DNA of 64,000 nucleotides from Flagellimonas spongiicola (GTDB taxonomy: Bacteria > Bacteroidota > Bacteroidia > Flavobacteriales > Flavobacteriaceae), in assembly GCF_023502425.1 (NCBI RefSeq), contig NZ_JAMFMA010000001.1:682001-746000 (forward strand), read 5' to 3'. Below, in pieces: positions 8,380 through 15,449 of this stretch. A program made the translations under genes and the position numbers. The notes below the pieces were generated by a model. It had not been told where the DNA came from. It worked only from the letters and a program-made list of their open reading frames with translations, and searched no databases. Positions within the stretch are counted from its first letter, which is position 1. Every line of letters starts with the position of its first letter.

Positions 8380-9849
8380 TTATTTTTCGAAGTTTAACAC
8401 TTTGTCCAAGTACATATTATCAAGCATAGGTGTCTGCAATCTTGAACTTGTAAACGACTTGGCAGGCATTTGAACGGAAAACCCTCTTTTGGTGGTTAAG
8501 CCTGTGATTTCTTCAATGGCCTTTGCCAATAAAGGTTCATTAGGGTCTCCTAATTCCCCTAGGTTTTCCAAATCCTCTTCCAAAAGAATATTTGGAGCCA
8601 GACCTTCAGTATAATCAAAGAATCCATCGGCATTCTCGTTTCTACCTACCAAAGGTTGTATTCCCCAGCTGTTATCCGGGTTGATTTCATTTTCGCGGTC
8701 TGCATTGTAGATGAAACTATTGTCCCTGTCGTCAACCAACGTAATGGAAAACTCATTTTTACCCCTTGTAGTTTCTCCAATATGAATGACGTCTACGTAA
8801 GGTGCAAGTCCATTCATCACCAACTCACTTGCCGAAGCTGAACTGTTGGTTGCCAATACGTAGACACGATTAAGATTCAAGGTATTGATAGGAGTAGTAC
8901 CAGTGGTGCTTGCAAAATAATCCTCCAATTGTGCATCACTTAACTGATTTTGTATTTTACTGTTCCAACGTTGTCTGATATACAATTCATCGGTATTGGT
9001 GCTATAAACCATACTGGCTAATAACCTAGAGGTATTGACTGAACCACCAGGATTGTATCGCATATCCAACACCAACTCTGTGGCTCCTTCTGCAACGAAA
9101 TCAGCAAAAGCAGCATTCAATTCCTCATTGAAACTGCTCAAAAAGCGATTGTACATCAAATAAGCGATTTTTGTACCGTTAATATCCAAGGTTTTGGCCA
9201 CCAAAATAGGGTCCTCAACCTGGTTTTCAATTTTGGTGAGTTCAATTTCAGTGGAATTATCTGTAATCACACCATCAGCGATATCGGCAAGTCCTAGCGT
9301 ATAGGTATCGTTATCACCAAATAGTAATCCAACATAATTATTTAGGGTAAGCTGAGTGCCATTCACCCTTGTGAAAATGTCCCCTCTTTTGATATCCGTG
9401 GTGGATGCGTTGGAGTTGGGTACAATATATTGTACGTAGCCAAATATATCATCACCTTCAGAGAATCTGACCAAACCAAATTCCAAGCCATTGCTTTTGG
9501 AAACACCACCTAAATTATTCACCAATTCCTTGTAATCCTCATTAAGGAAACTGAAACGGTCTTCACCAAACAACAGAATGTCAAAGAAAAAATCAGAAGG
9601 ATTTTGGTGCTGGGAGAGAAACTCTGTGAATTCCTCGTCGTTGGCAAAGCGTGTATCTGCAAGCACCGGAACATCCGCTTGCCAGAAGTACCATAAATTC
9701 ATGGCATTCCACATGAATGCCTGGGCATCCAAATCGTCATTGATAGTACCTGGAGGGTCTGGATTAGGATTGTCAATTCCGTTATCATCACTGGAACAGC
9801 TAACAAATAGCAGTCCAGATGCAATAAAAGCAAACAGTAATTTCTTCAT
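8380..9849 (-). CDS. S41 family peptidase, lipoprotein
   Basis: A 489-residue C-terminal-processing-type serine protease anchored as a lipoprotein (MKKLLFAFIASGLLFVSC, lipobox FVSC). A PDZ-like region with GYVQYIVPNSNASTTDIKRGDIFTRV lies near residues 130-165. The S41 catalytic region follows: LDMRYNPGGSVN, then Ser-Ala-Ser-Ala-Ser-Glu near 337-342 containing the nucleophile, then GETTRGKNEFSIT holding the expected catalytic Lys. An Asp/Asn-rich spacer follows the lipid anchor, as usual for surface or periplasmic lipoproteins of this group. The gene stands alone, convergent with the B12 locus and divergent from the ECF sigma operon. Its protein substrate is unknown. Confidence 0.9.
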   Translation of the reverse strand: MKKLLFAFIASGLLFVSCSSDDNGIDNPNPDPPGTINDDLDAQAFMWNAMNLWYFWQADVPVLADTRFANDEEFTEFLSQHQNPSDFFFDILLFGEDRFSFLNEDYKELVNNLGGVSKSNGLEFGLVRFSEGDDIFGYVQYIVPNSNASTTDIKRGDIFTRVNGTQLTLNNYVGLLFGDNDTYTLGLADIADGVITDNSTEIELTKIENQVEDPILVAKTLDINGTKIAYLMYNRFLSSFNEELNAAFADFVAEGATELVLDMRYNPGGSVNTSRLLASMVYSTNTDELYIRQRWNSKIQNQLSDAQLEDYFASTTGTTPINTLNLNRVYVLATNSSASASELVMNGLAPYVDVIHIGETTRGKNEFSITLVDDRDNSFIYNADRENEINPDNSWGIQPLVGRNENADGFFDYTEGLAPNILLEEDLENLGELGDPNEPLLAKAIEEITGLTTKRGFSVQMPAKSFTSSRLQTPMLDNMYLDKVLNFEK

Positions 9850-10060
9850 AGCTAAATTTTGGTAAAATTCATCAAATTTCGTTCCACAAGTTTTGGAGGC
9901 ACAAAGGATTTGTAGAATATTTTTCTAATTTCTTACAATTAATTTTACCACAAAATAGCCACTTAACGGCAGATTACAAATTTTTTGTAACAAATTTCGA
10001 TATGCGTCGTCGTGATTATGTAAGCGACAATTTAAAGCTTGCAACAACTAGCAAAACCAA

Positions 10061-10570
10061 ATGAAACAAAGCGAATTTTTAAATGTAGTGATGCCCTTCA
10101 AGGATAAACTATACCGACTGGCAAAACGTCTGTTGGTGTCCAAAGAAGAAGCTGAAGATGCTACACAAGAAATTTTGCTGAAACTCTGGTCAAAGAACGA
10201 GTCCATGGGTGAGTATAAAAATGTAGAAGCATTTGCCATGACAATGACCAAGAATTTCTGTTTGGACCGATTAAAATCCAAACAGGCCAGTAATTTGAAA
10301 TTGGTACACAGCAATTACGAGGACGAGAAGACCTCATTGCAAAAACAACTTGAGGCTGAAGATAGCGTAAGATGGATGGAGCGTATCATGGAGGAATTAC
10401 CGGAACAGCAAAAAATGGTATTGCAACTACGTGATGTGGAGCAATACGAATTTGAGGAAATCTGCGAGCTGCTGGATATGAAACCAACCGCGGTACGTGT
10501 GACCCTCTCAAGAGCAAGAAAAGCAGTACGACAAGAATTGATTAAAAAGCATAACTATGGAATTGGATAA
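10061..10570 (+). CDS. ECF RNA polymerase sigma factor
   Basis: A 169-residue group 4 sigma factor. Region 2 reads DKLYRLAKRLLVSKEEAEDATQEILLKLW in order and continues to MTKNFCLDRLKSK. Region 4 is LPEQQKMVLQLRDVEQYEFEEICELL and a recognition helix ending TLSRARKAVRQEL. There is no C-terminal extension. The next gene starts inside its last 14 bases and encodes a single-span membrane protein, the usual place for an anti-sigma factor. Three DUF4252 envelope proteins follow. The 210 bp upstream shows no clear sigma-A -33/-7 pair, so autoregulation is possible but not demonstrated. Confidence 0.93.
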   Translation: MKQSEFLNVVMPFKDKLYRLAKRLLVSKEEAEDATQEILLKLWSKNESMGEYKNVEAFAMTMTKNFCLDRLKSKQASNLKLVHSNYEDEKTSLQKQLEAEDSVRWMERIMEELPEQQKMVLQLRDVEQYEFEEICELLDMKPTAVRVTLSRARKAVRQELIKKHNYGIG

Positions 10571-10988
10571 CATAGAAAGATTATTGGAAAAGTACTTTGA
10601 GGCAACAACAACAGTAGCCGAAGAGCAAACATTACAGGCTTATTTTTCACAAGAAGAAGTTGCTTCCCATTTGGAGCAGTATAGGCCCATGTTCAACTAC
10701 TTTTCCATTGCCAAAGAAGAGCGATACACCAAGCAGGTGCCACTAAAACCTAGAAAAAGAAATTACAAGTGGCTATCCATTGCGGCAGTGGTCGTCTTAA
10801 CAGTAGGCATCTATTTTGGAAATTACCAAATAGAGCGCAATAAAGAGCGCGAGCAGGCAAGAATTGCCTATGAAGAAACAAAGAAAGCTTTTGAACTTCT
10901 TGCTGAAAATTTTGGAAAAGGCACGGACAAAGTGGCTTACCTACAAGAGTTTGAAATAGCAAAACAAAAAATTTACAACAACAATTAA
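10557..10988 (+). CDS. Single-span membrane protein, putative anti-sigma partner
   Basis: A 143-residue protein. It has an acidic N-terminal cytoplasmic part starting MELDNIERLLEKYFEATTTVAEEQ, a single membrane helix near residues 73-88 (LSIAAVVVLTVGIYFG) and a charged, probably helical C-terminal part. The ATG at 10557 overlaps the sigma gene by 14 bases, implying coupled translation. Size, topology and position fit an anti-sigma regulator. However, I see no zinc anti-sigma His-x3-Cys-x2-Cys motif and no FecR domain, so the role is inferred from context only. Ten bases separate it from the first DUF4252 gene. Confidence 0.8.
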   Translation: MELDNIERLLEKYFEATTTVAEEQTLQAYFSQEEVASHLEQYRPMFNYFSIAKEERYTKQVPLKPRKRNYKWLSIAAVVVLTVGIYFGNYQIERNKEREQARIAYEETKKAFELLAENFGKGTDKVAYLQEFEIAKQKIYNNN

Positions 10989-10998
10989 TACAAAAACG

Positions 10999-11538
10999 AT
11001 GAAGCGCAATATTTTAATTTTAATGATGGCCATTATGCCTTTGGCCGGTTTTTCACAATCACTTTTTGACCGATTTGAAGATTTGGACGAAGTGACCTCA
11101 GTTGTGGTCAACAAGAGTATGTTCAATTTATTGGCGAAGATTGATGTAGAAGTAGATGACCCAGAAGCTCAAGACTTTATGGACATTGCAAGCAGTTTGA
11201 AAAGTTTAAAGGTGTTTACTACAGATAACAAGGAAATTGGGGATGATATGAAAGCCTCTGTCCAAAAATACCTTAAGTCTTCAACCATGGAAGAGCTAAT
11301 GCGGGTAAAGGACAAGGATGCCAATGTGAAGTTTTACATTAAGGAAGGTAAAGATTCCGACCATGTAAGCGAGTTGCTAATGTTCGTTACAGGGCTAAAG
11401 GAAGTGGAAGCAGATGGCCGAAAATTTGAAACGGTACTGTTGTCTCTGACCGGGGATATCGATTTGAATAAAATCAATTCCCTTACCAATAAGATGAACT
11501 TGCCAAAGGAATTGAACAAAGCAGGTAAAAAAGAATAA
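10999..11538 (+). CDS. DUF4252 domain secreted protein 1
   Basis: A 179-residue secreted protein with a signal peptide (MKRNILILMMAIMPLAGFSQ), then SLFDRFEDLDEVTSVVVNK and the body typical of DUF4252. The segment MRVKDKDANVKFYIKEGKD and the ending LTGDIDLNKINSLTNKM are shared almost motif for motif with the next gene. No catalytic motif is visible and no function is established for the family that I know of. It has no lipobox Cys, so it is likely periplasmic. It is the third gene of the ECF sigma operon, suggesting an envelope-stress or sensing role (inference). Confidence 0.85.
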   Translation: MKRNILILMMAIMPLAGFSQSLFDRFEDLDEVTSVVVNKSMFNLLAKIDVEVDDPEAQDFMDIASSLKSLKVFTTDNKEIGDDMKASVQKYLKSSTMEELMRVKDKDANVKFYIKEGKDSDHVSELLMFVTGLKEVEADGRKFETVLLSLTGDIDLNKINSLTNKMNLPKELNKAGKKE

Positions 11539-11558
11539 AAACCATCAATCAAAAAACG
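11539..11558 (+). repeat. 20-bp direct repeat, copy 1
   Basis: The intergenic sequence AAACCATCAATCAAAAAACG just before the second DUF4252 gene recurs with one change at 12709-12728, just after the third. The spacing is 1170 bp. It looks like a remnant of tandem duplication or a shared untranslated element. Confidence 0.75.
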
Positions 11559-11564
11559 TTAATC

Positions 11565-12107
11565 ATGAGAAAATTAGGTTTAATCATTATGGCAATGGCA
11601 CTTCCCTTGCTAGGTATGTCCCAATCCATATTTGATAAGTATGAAGATTCGGAAAAAATTGGTACGGTAACGATCAACAAAGGAATGCTGAAGCTTGCGG
11701 CTACAGTAATGGAACATGATGAGGATGAAGATACCCAACAATTTGTGGAAATCGCCAGGAGCATCAACAACATCAAGGTTTTTATGTCGGAAGATGCAGA
11801 TGCATCTGCAGATATGAACGCTACCATGAAGAAATACGTGAAATCCTCTAAACTTGAGGAGTTGATGAAAGTGAGAGATGGAGACACACATGTAAATTTC
11901 TACATCAGAAATGGCAAAGATGATACCCATGTGGCCGAACTTCTGATGTATGTCACCGGCATAGACGAAAAACACCATGACAAAAATGGGCGTAACTTTG
12001 AGACCGTGCTATTGACCATGACTGGAGATATTGATTTGACCAAAGTGGGTTCGCTCACACGGAAAATGAAGCTGCATAAAGGCTTGAACAAATTAGAAGA
12101 ACATTAA
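11565..12107 (+). CDS. DUF4252 domain secreted protein 2
   Basis: A 180-residue paralog of the preceding gene, with signal peptide MRKLGLIIMAMALPLLGMSQ and then SIFDKYEDSEKIGTVTINKGM. It shares the patterns KVRDGDTHVNFYIRNGKDDTHVAELLMYVTG and TGDIDLTKVGSLTRKM with protein 1, so the two arose by duplication. It is more acidic in the middle (HDEDEDTQQF) and carries a KHHDKNG insert. It is probably periplasmic, with no known activity. Its start is the ATG at 11565, 26 bp after the previous stop. Confidence 0.85.
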   Translation: MRKLGLIIMAMALPLLGMSQSIFDKYEDSEKIGTVTINKGMLKLAATVMEHDEDEDTQQFVEIARSINNIKVFMSEDADASADMNATMKKYVKSSKLEELMKVRDGDTHVNFYIRNGKDDTHVAELLMYVTGIDEKHHDKNGRNFETVLLTMTGDIDLTKVGSLTRKMKLHKGLNKLEEH

Positions 12108-12165
12108 ATTGAAATACCCCTGGCCCTACATCAAGGCCGGGGATTTTCAGCATAAATTACCAACA

Positions 12166-12705
12166 ATGAAAAAAGTAGTAAAAGGAATGATGCTGGCAAT
12201 TGCGGTGGTTTTGGCTTCCTGCTCCTCTCAGCAAAGTCTTCAGGAATATTATGTTGACAATTCCGAGAATCCCAACTTCATCTCAATAGATGTTCCCGCA
12301 AGTATTCTTAAAATGGATGGCGTAGACCTAACAGAAACCCAATCTGATGCCATTGAATCATTAAGAAAATTCAATCTATTGGCATTTAAGAAAACAGCGG
12401 ATAATGTTGCGGAGTACAAAGCTGAGAAAATTAAGGTAAAGGAAATCCTCAAAGGAGAGGATTTTGTGGAGTTGATGAAAATCAATTCACAATATGGAAA
12501 AGGAGTCATAAAGTACATTGGGGATGAAGATGCCATAGATGAGGTAATTCTGTACGGAGATAGCAAGGACAAAGGATTTGCTTTGGTTCGAGTACTCGGT
12601 AAGGACATGAATCCAGCACATATCGTACAATTAATGCAAGCCATCCAAAAATCAGATTATGACGGTTCTGGATTGGGCGAAATAGGAGAATTCCTAAAAG
12701 GATAA
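12166..12705 (+). CDS. DUF4252-like lipoprotein
   Basis: A 179-residue lipoprotein with signal MKKVVKGMMLAIAVVLASC (lipobox LASC). I start at ATG 12166; the frame runs up to 12109 only from a TTG and would bury the signal. The body has ISIDVPASILKMDGVDLTE, a helix rich in Lys and Glu, and IKYIGDEDAIDEVILYGDSKDKG. The pattern is related to, but more diverged than, the two secreted DUF4252 proteins. The operon therefore makes two soluble members and one lipid-anchored member of one family. A strong terminator follows at 12729. Confidence 0.8.
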   Translation: MKKVVKGMMLAIAVVLASCSSQQSLQEYYVDNSENPNFISIDVPASILKMDGVDLTETQSDAIESLRKFNLLAFKKTADNVAEYKAEKIKVKEILKGEDFVELMKINSQYGKGVIKYIGDEDAIDEVILYGDSKDKGFALVRVLGKDMNPAHIVQLMQAIQKSDYDGSGLGEIGEFLKG

Positions 12706-12708
12706 ACT

Positions 12709-12728
12709 AAACCATCAATCAAAGAACG
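12709..12728 (+). repeat. 20-bp direct repeat, copy 2
   Basis: The sequence AAACCATCAATCAAAGAACG differs from 11539-11558 at one base. It lies directly between the last DUF4252 stop codon and the operon terminator. Confidence 0.75.
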
Positions 12729-12755
12729 AATCCCGTGGCAAACTGTCACGGGATT
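12729..12755 (+). terminator. Intrinsic terminator of the ECF sigma/DUF4252 operon
   Basis: A 9-bp GC-rich stem (AATCCCGTG with CACGGGATT, 9-base loop) is followed by a run of T's to 12761. Confidence 0.92.
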
Positions 12756-12843
12756 TTTTTTGTGGTATACCAAGAGAATAAATGTGACCTTCTCGCTATC
12801 TTAGTGTCTCATTCAGAGAACAATAACTTATCAAGAAAATCAT

Positions 12844-13659
12844 ATGGAAAAAGCAGAGGAATGGATTAATTACGGTTTAGAACTGGCCAAGGAATTTGGC
12901 CCAAAATTGCTAACGGCGATTCTGATTTATATCATTGGTTCTTGGGTAATCAAAAGAATCATTTCCGCCACGAGGAAAGTAATGTCCAAAAGCAAGTATG
13001 AAGAATCGCTTCAGAAGTTTTTATTGAACCTTTTTTCATGGACCTTGAAAGTGTTCTTGATTATTCTTGTGATATCCAGATTAGGCGTGGATGTAACCAC
13101 CTTTGCGGCGGTAATTGCAGCTGCTGGTTTGGCAGTTGGATTAGCGTTACAAGGGTCGCTTTCCAATTTTGCTGGAGGCGTATTGCTTATGATTTTCAAA
13201 CCTTACCGCATAGGGGATTTGGTGGAAGCACAGGGTGTGCTTGGCGTTGTCAAGGAAATTGAGATTTTCACCACTAAATTGGTTTCCCCGGAGAACAAGC
13301 TGTTGATTATTCCCAATGGAGCCATGGCCAATGGCAATATTACCAATTACACAGCAGAAGGACAGATAAGGGTAGATACAGTGATTGGAGTTGATTACGG
13401 AGAAGACATCAAAAAGACAAAAGAAGTATTGTTGGGTGTGCTAACCTCAAATCCACTGGTTTTGAAAGATCCCGCTCCGTCAGTAAATGTACTGGAGTTG
13501 GCAGATAGTTCTGTGAATTTTGCAGTACGACCCTTTTGTAAACCAGAACATTATTGGGATGTGTATTTTGCAACTTACGAAAATTGCAAATTGGCACTTG
13601 ACGAGGCAGGTATAGAGATTCCTTACCCACATCAAGTAAATATCAGAAAGCCGGAATAA
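12844..13659 (+). CDS. mscS: Small-conductance mechanosensitive channel, MscS family
   Basis: A 271-residue MscS-type channel of minimal size. Two N-terminal membrane helices precede the pore helix region AAVIAAAGLAVGLALQGSLSNFAGG (Gly/Ala-rich TM3). It continues into the beta domain, with FKPYRIGDLVE, then LLIIPNGAMANGNITNY and a C-terminal alpha/beta domain. The family opens under membrane tension to release solutes during hypo-osmotic shock at the inner membrane. The gene is monocistronic, with terminators on both sides. A TATCTTAG box at about 12797 is a weak -7 candidate. Confidence 0.95.
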   Translation: MEKAEEWINYGLELAKEFGPKLLTAILIYIIGSWVIKRIISATRKVMSKSKYEESLQKFLLNLFSWTLKVFLIILVISRLGVDVTTFAAVIAAAGLAVGLALQGSLSNFAGGVLLMIFKPYRIGDLVEAQGVLGVVKEIEIFTTKLVSPENKLLIIPNGAMANGNITNYTAEGQIRVDTVIGVDYGEDIKKTKEVLLGVLTSNPLVLKDPAPSVNVLELADSSVNFAVRPFCKPEHYWDVYFATYENCKLALDEAGIEIPYPHQVNIRKPE

Positions 13660-13682
13660 GACACTATCCTTAACAGCTATTT

Positions 13683-13703
13683 ACCCGATGTTTTGCATCG
13701 GGT
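13683..13703 (+). terminator. Intrinsic terminator after mscS
   Basis: A perfect 8-bp stem (ACCCGATG with CATCGGGT, loop TTTTG) is followed by TTTTT, 23 bp after the mscS stop codon. Confidence 0.92.
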
Positions 13704-13795
13704 TTTTTATGTAACATTATTGCGTATTACTTTCAACTATTTTGCTGCTAATACTAAAAATACTACATTTAAAAATCCGGAGCCTTAAAAAATAT

Positions 13796-13910
13796 AATCC
13801 AAAACCTATTTTTGGATTTAAAGTGCTTGGATAAAACAACCTCATTAATTTTTTCAACCTCTCATTTTCAACCTCATTTGGATAAGGTTTTTTTCGCTTA
13901 TCCCAAATGA
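13796..13910 (+). other. AT-rich leader with two hairpins and a repeated CAACCTCAT motif
   Basis: The 274-bp gap between mscS and the beta-barrel gene holds a 9-bp hairpin (13796-13804 with 13810-13818). It also holds three copies of CAACCTC(TC)ATT near 13837, 13855 and 13869, and a longer imperfect hairpin at 13874-13910 pairing TCATTTGG-ATAAG with CTTAT-CCCAAATGA. These could form an mRNA leader or an attenuator of the downstream gene. No known RNA family is recognised. Confidence 0.4.
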
Positions 13911-13977
13911 AAAATGTCGCATTACGTCACCTTTGGGTCACGGTGCGCAATAGCATAAATACAAATACTATATAACT

Positions 13978-14481
13978 ATGAAAATGAGTAGATTACATTT
14001 AATTGTGCTTGGTGTTATGATGTCCATATTCACCGCAAATTCGCAAGAATTTAAACTTGGGGCAGGCCTAGCTGTGGGTACTGAGGCAAGTATTGACGAA
14101 GATTTTATGGGTGACCCCGCACTTGGCGTAAACCTAAGAGGTGTTTACAAGATTACCGATAAATGGGGTCTTACAGGCGGAGCTACGTATTTCTTTTCCA
14201 AAGTCCCTGAACCACTTAAAAGCACCATTTATGTACTCAATTTTGACGGCACTTACTCTTTCGTTAGTAATCCTGTCTTGGATTTTTATGGCCTTGTTGG
14301 CTTTGATGTTGGCTATATAAAGATGGAAGATACTGTAGAAGGTATTGAGGCTGATGACACACTTACAGGAATGGAAGTGGGTATCGGTATAATTACACGA
14401 TTTGGTTTGTTTTTTGAAGCCAAAGCAGAGGCAGCATTGGAACAAGGTCAGTTTACCTTGGGATATCTGATTCAGCTGTAG
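13978..14481 (+). CDS. Small outer-membrane beta-barrel protein
   Basis: A 167-residue protein with a signal peptide (MKMSRLHLIVLGVMMSIFTANSQ). Alternating amphipathic strands follow, starting FKLGAGLAVGTEASIDEDF and continuing WGLTGGATYFF, VLDFYGLVGFDVGYIKM, and it ends in a strand QFTLGYLIQL with the aliphatic terminus of a barrel. Size and strand count suggest an eight-stranded porin-fold (OmpW/OmpX-like) barrel. No ligand is evident. It is single-gene, with a long structured leader upstream. The fold is likely; the function is unknown. Confidence 0.75.
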   Translation: MKMSRLHLIVLGVMMSIFTANSQEFKLGAGLAVGTEASIDEDFMGDPALGVNLRGVYKITDKWGLTGGATYFFSKVPEPLKSTIYVLNFDGTYSFVSNPVLDFYGLVGFDVGYIKMEDTVEGIEADDTLTGMEVGIGIITRFGLFFEAKAEAALEQGQFTLGYLIQL

Positions 14482-14582
14482 CTCCTAAATGGTCACACAA
14501 TGGTAGGTTTGCCATTCATGCATTGATGATTGTGTCTAAACTAAAATCCTGTAAAAACTTCTAATTAAGTGAACAAGGATTG

Positions 14583-14630
14583 CCCCAAATACAAACCTTT
14601 TAACCTATTTAGAAAATGAAAAAAATACTA
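14583..14630 (+). repeat. 48-bp duplicated start region, copy 1
   Basis: These 48 bases match 15402-15449 with two mismatches. They cover the untranslated leader and the first five codons (MKKIL) of the lipoprotein gene. The last 29 bases are identical in both copies. Confidence 0.9.
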
Positions 14631-15347
14631 TTTATCCTAACTGCAGTGCTTTTTATAAGCTGCGATAAAGATGATACAGATTTGACTTGCCTTAGTGATT
14701 GTACACTAATTCAAGGACAATTTTTAACCTCTAAAGGAGCACCATTACAAAACGTTAATGTAAGCATAAATTACTATGAAAGTCATGGTATTGGTGCTTC
14801 TATAAGAAGAATTAAGAAAGCAAAAACTGATGAAAACGGAAACTTTCAAATGAAGTTTTACATAAATAACGATGAGTTAGGTAAGGTCCCTGGGTATTTT
14901 CAGTTTGTGTACGATTATAGCGAATTGGACTCTGAAGTTTTTATTGACTCAAGCGAATACAACAGTTATGTTATTGGTTCAATTTATTCGCGCGATACTA
15001 TTATTGATGTGGAATTCTATAATCCTAAAAAGGCTTATATCACCATTAACTTAAATAATTTCATACCTACCAATCAAGATGATTTCTTCACTGTTAGTTC
15101 CCTTTACCCCATCGGCAGGAGAATTGGGCAAAATCAATTTATCAGTTCACCTTATCAATTAGGGTATGATGGCAATAAAGCTTTTGCAACAGCAATATAT
15201 ACAACTGTAGATAGCGTACTTGTCGCAGAAAGTGATTATAACCGTCTAAGTATTATGAAAAGAAAAAATGGCGGAGAGACACTTGAAGAAAACCATGAAA
15301 TATTTGTACCAGTTGACAGCTCGATCGTGCTCGACTATGATTATTGA
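14616..15347 (+). CDS. Lipoprotein with carboxypeptidase-regulatory-like domain
   Basis: A 243-residue lipoprotein, signal MKKILFILTAVLFISC (lipobox FISC). After a DDTDLTCLSDC stretch comes a beta-sandwich like CarboxypepD_reg: IQGQFLTSKGAPLQNVNVSI, then KTDENGNFQMKFYI. The rest has no recognisable motif and ends LDYDY. Third positions are more AT-rich than in neighbouring housekeeping genes, which fits a strain-variable gene. Its leader and first codons duplicate those of the downstream lipase gene, so the pair may be expressed alike. Function is unknown. Confidence 0.75.
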   Translation: MKKILFILTAVLFISCDKDDTDLTCLSDCTLIQGQFLTSKGAPLQNVNVSINYYESHGIGASIRRIKKAKTDENGNFQMKFYINNDELGKVPGYFQFVYDYSELDSEVFIDSSEYNSYVIGSIYSRDTIIDVEFYNPKKAYITINLNNFIPTNQDDFFTVSSLYPIGRRIGQNQFISSPYQLGYDGNKAFATAIYTTVDSVLVAESDYNRLSIMKRKNGGETLEENHEIFVPVDSSIVLDYDY

Positions 15348-15401
15348 CTATAGTTGATTCATATTCTACAATTTGAAAGCAACGCACCCATTACTAACTA
15401 A

Positions 15402-15449
15402 CCCCAAATACTAATCTTTTAACCTATTTAGAAAATGAAAAAAATACTA
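15402..15449 (+). repeat. 48-bp duplicated start region, copy 2
   Basis: This is the second copy of the 14583-14630 sequence, covering the leader and first five codons of the lipase-like gene. The mismatches are confined to the untranslated part. Confidence 0.9.

Noticed and set aside
12109..12165. Upstream extension of the third DUF4252 gene
   Set aside because: The extension starts at TTG and would place 19 unrelated residues before a proper lipoprotein signal.
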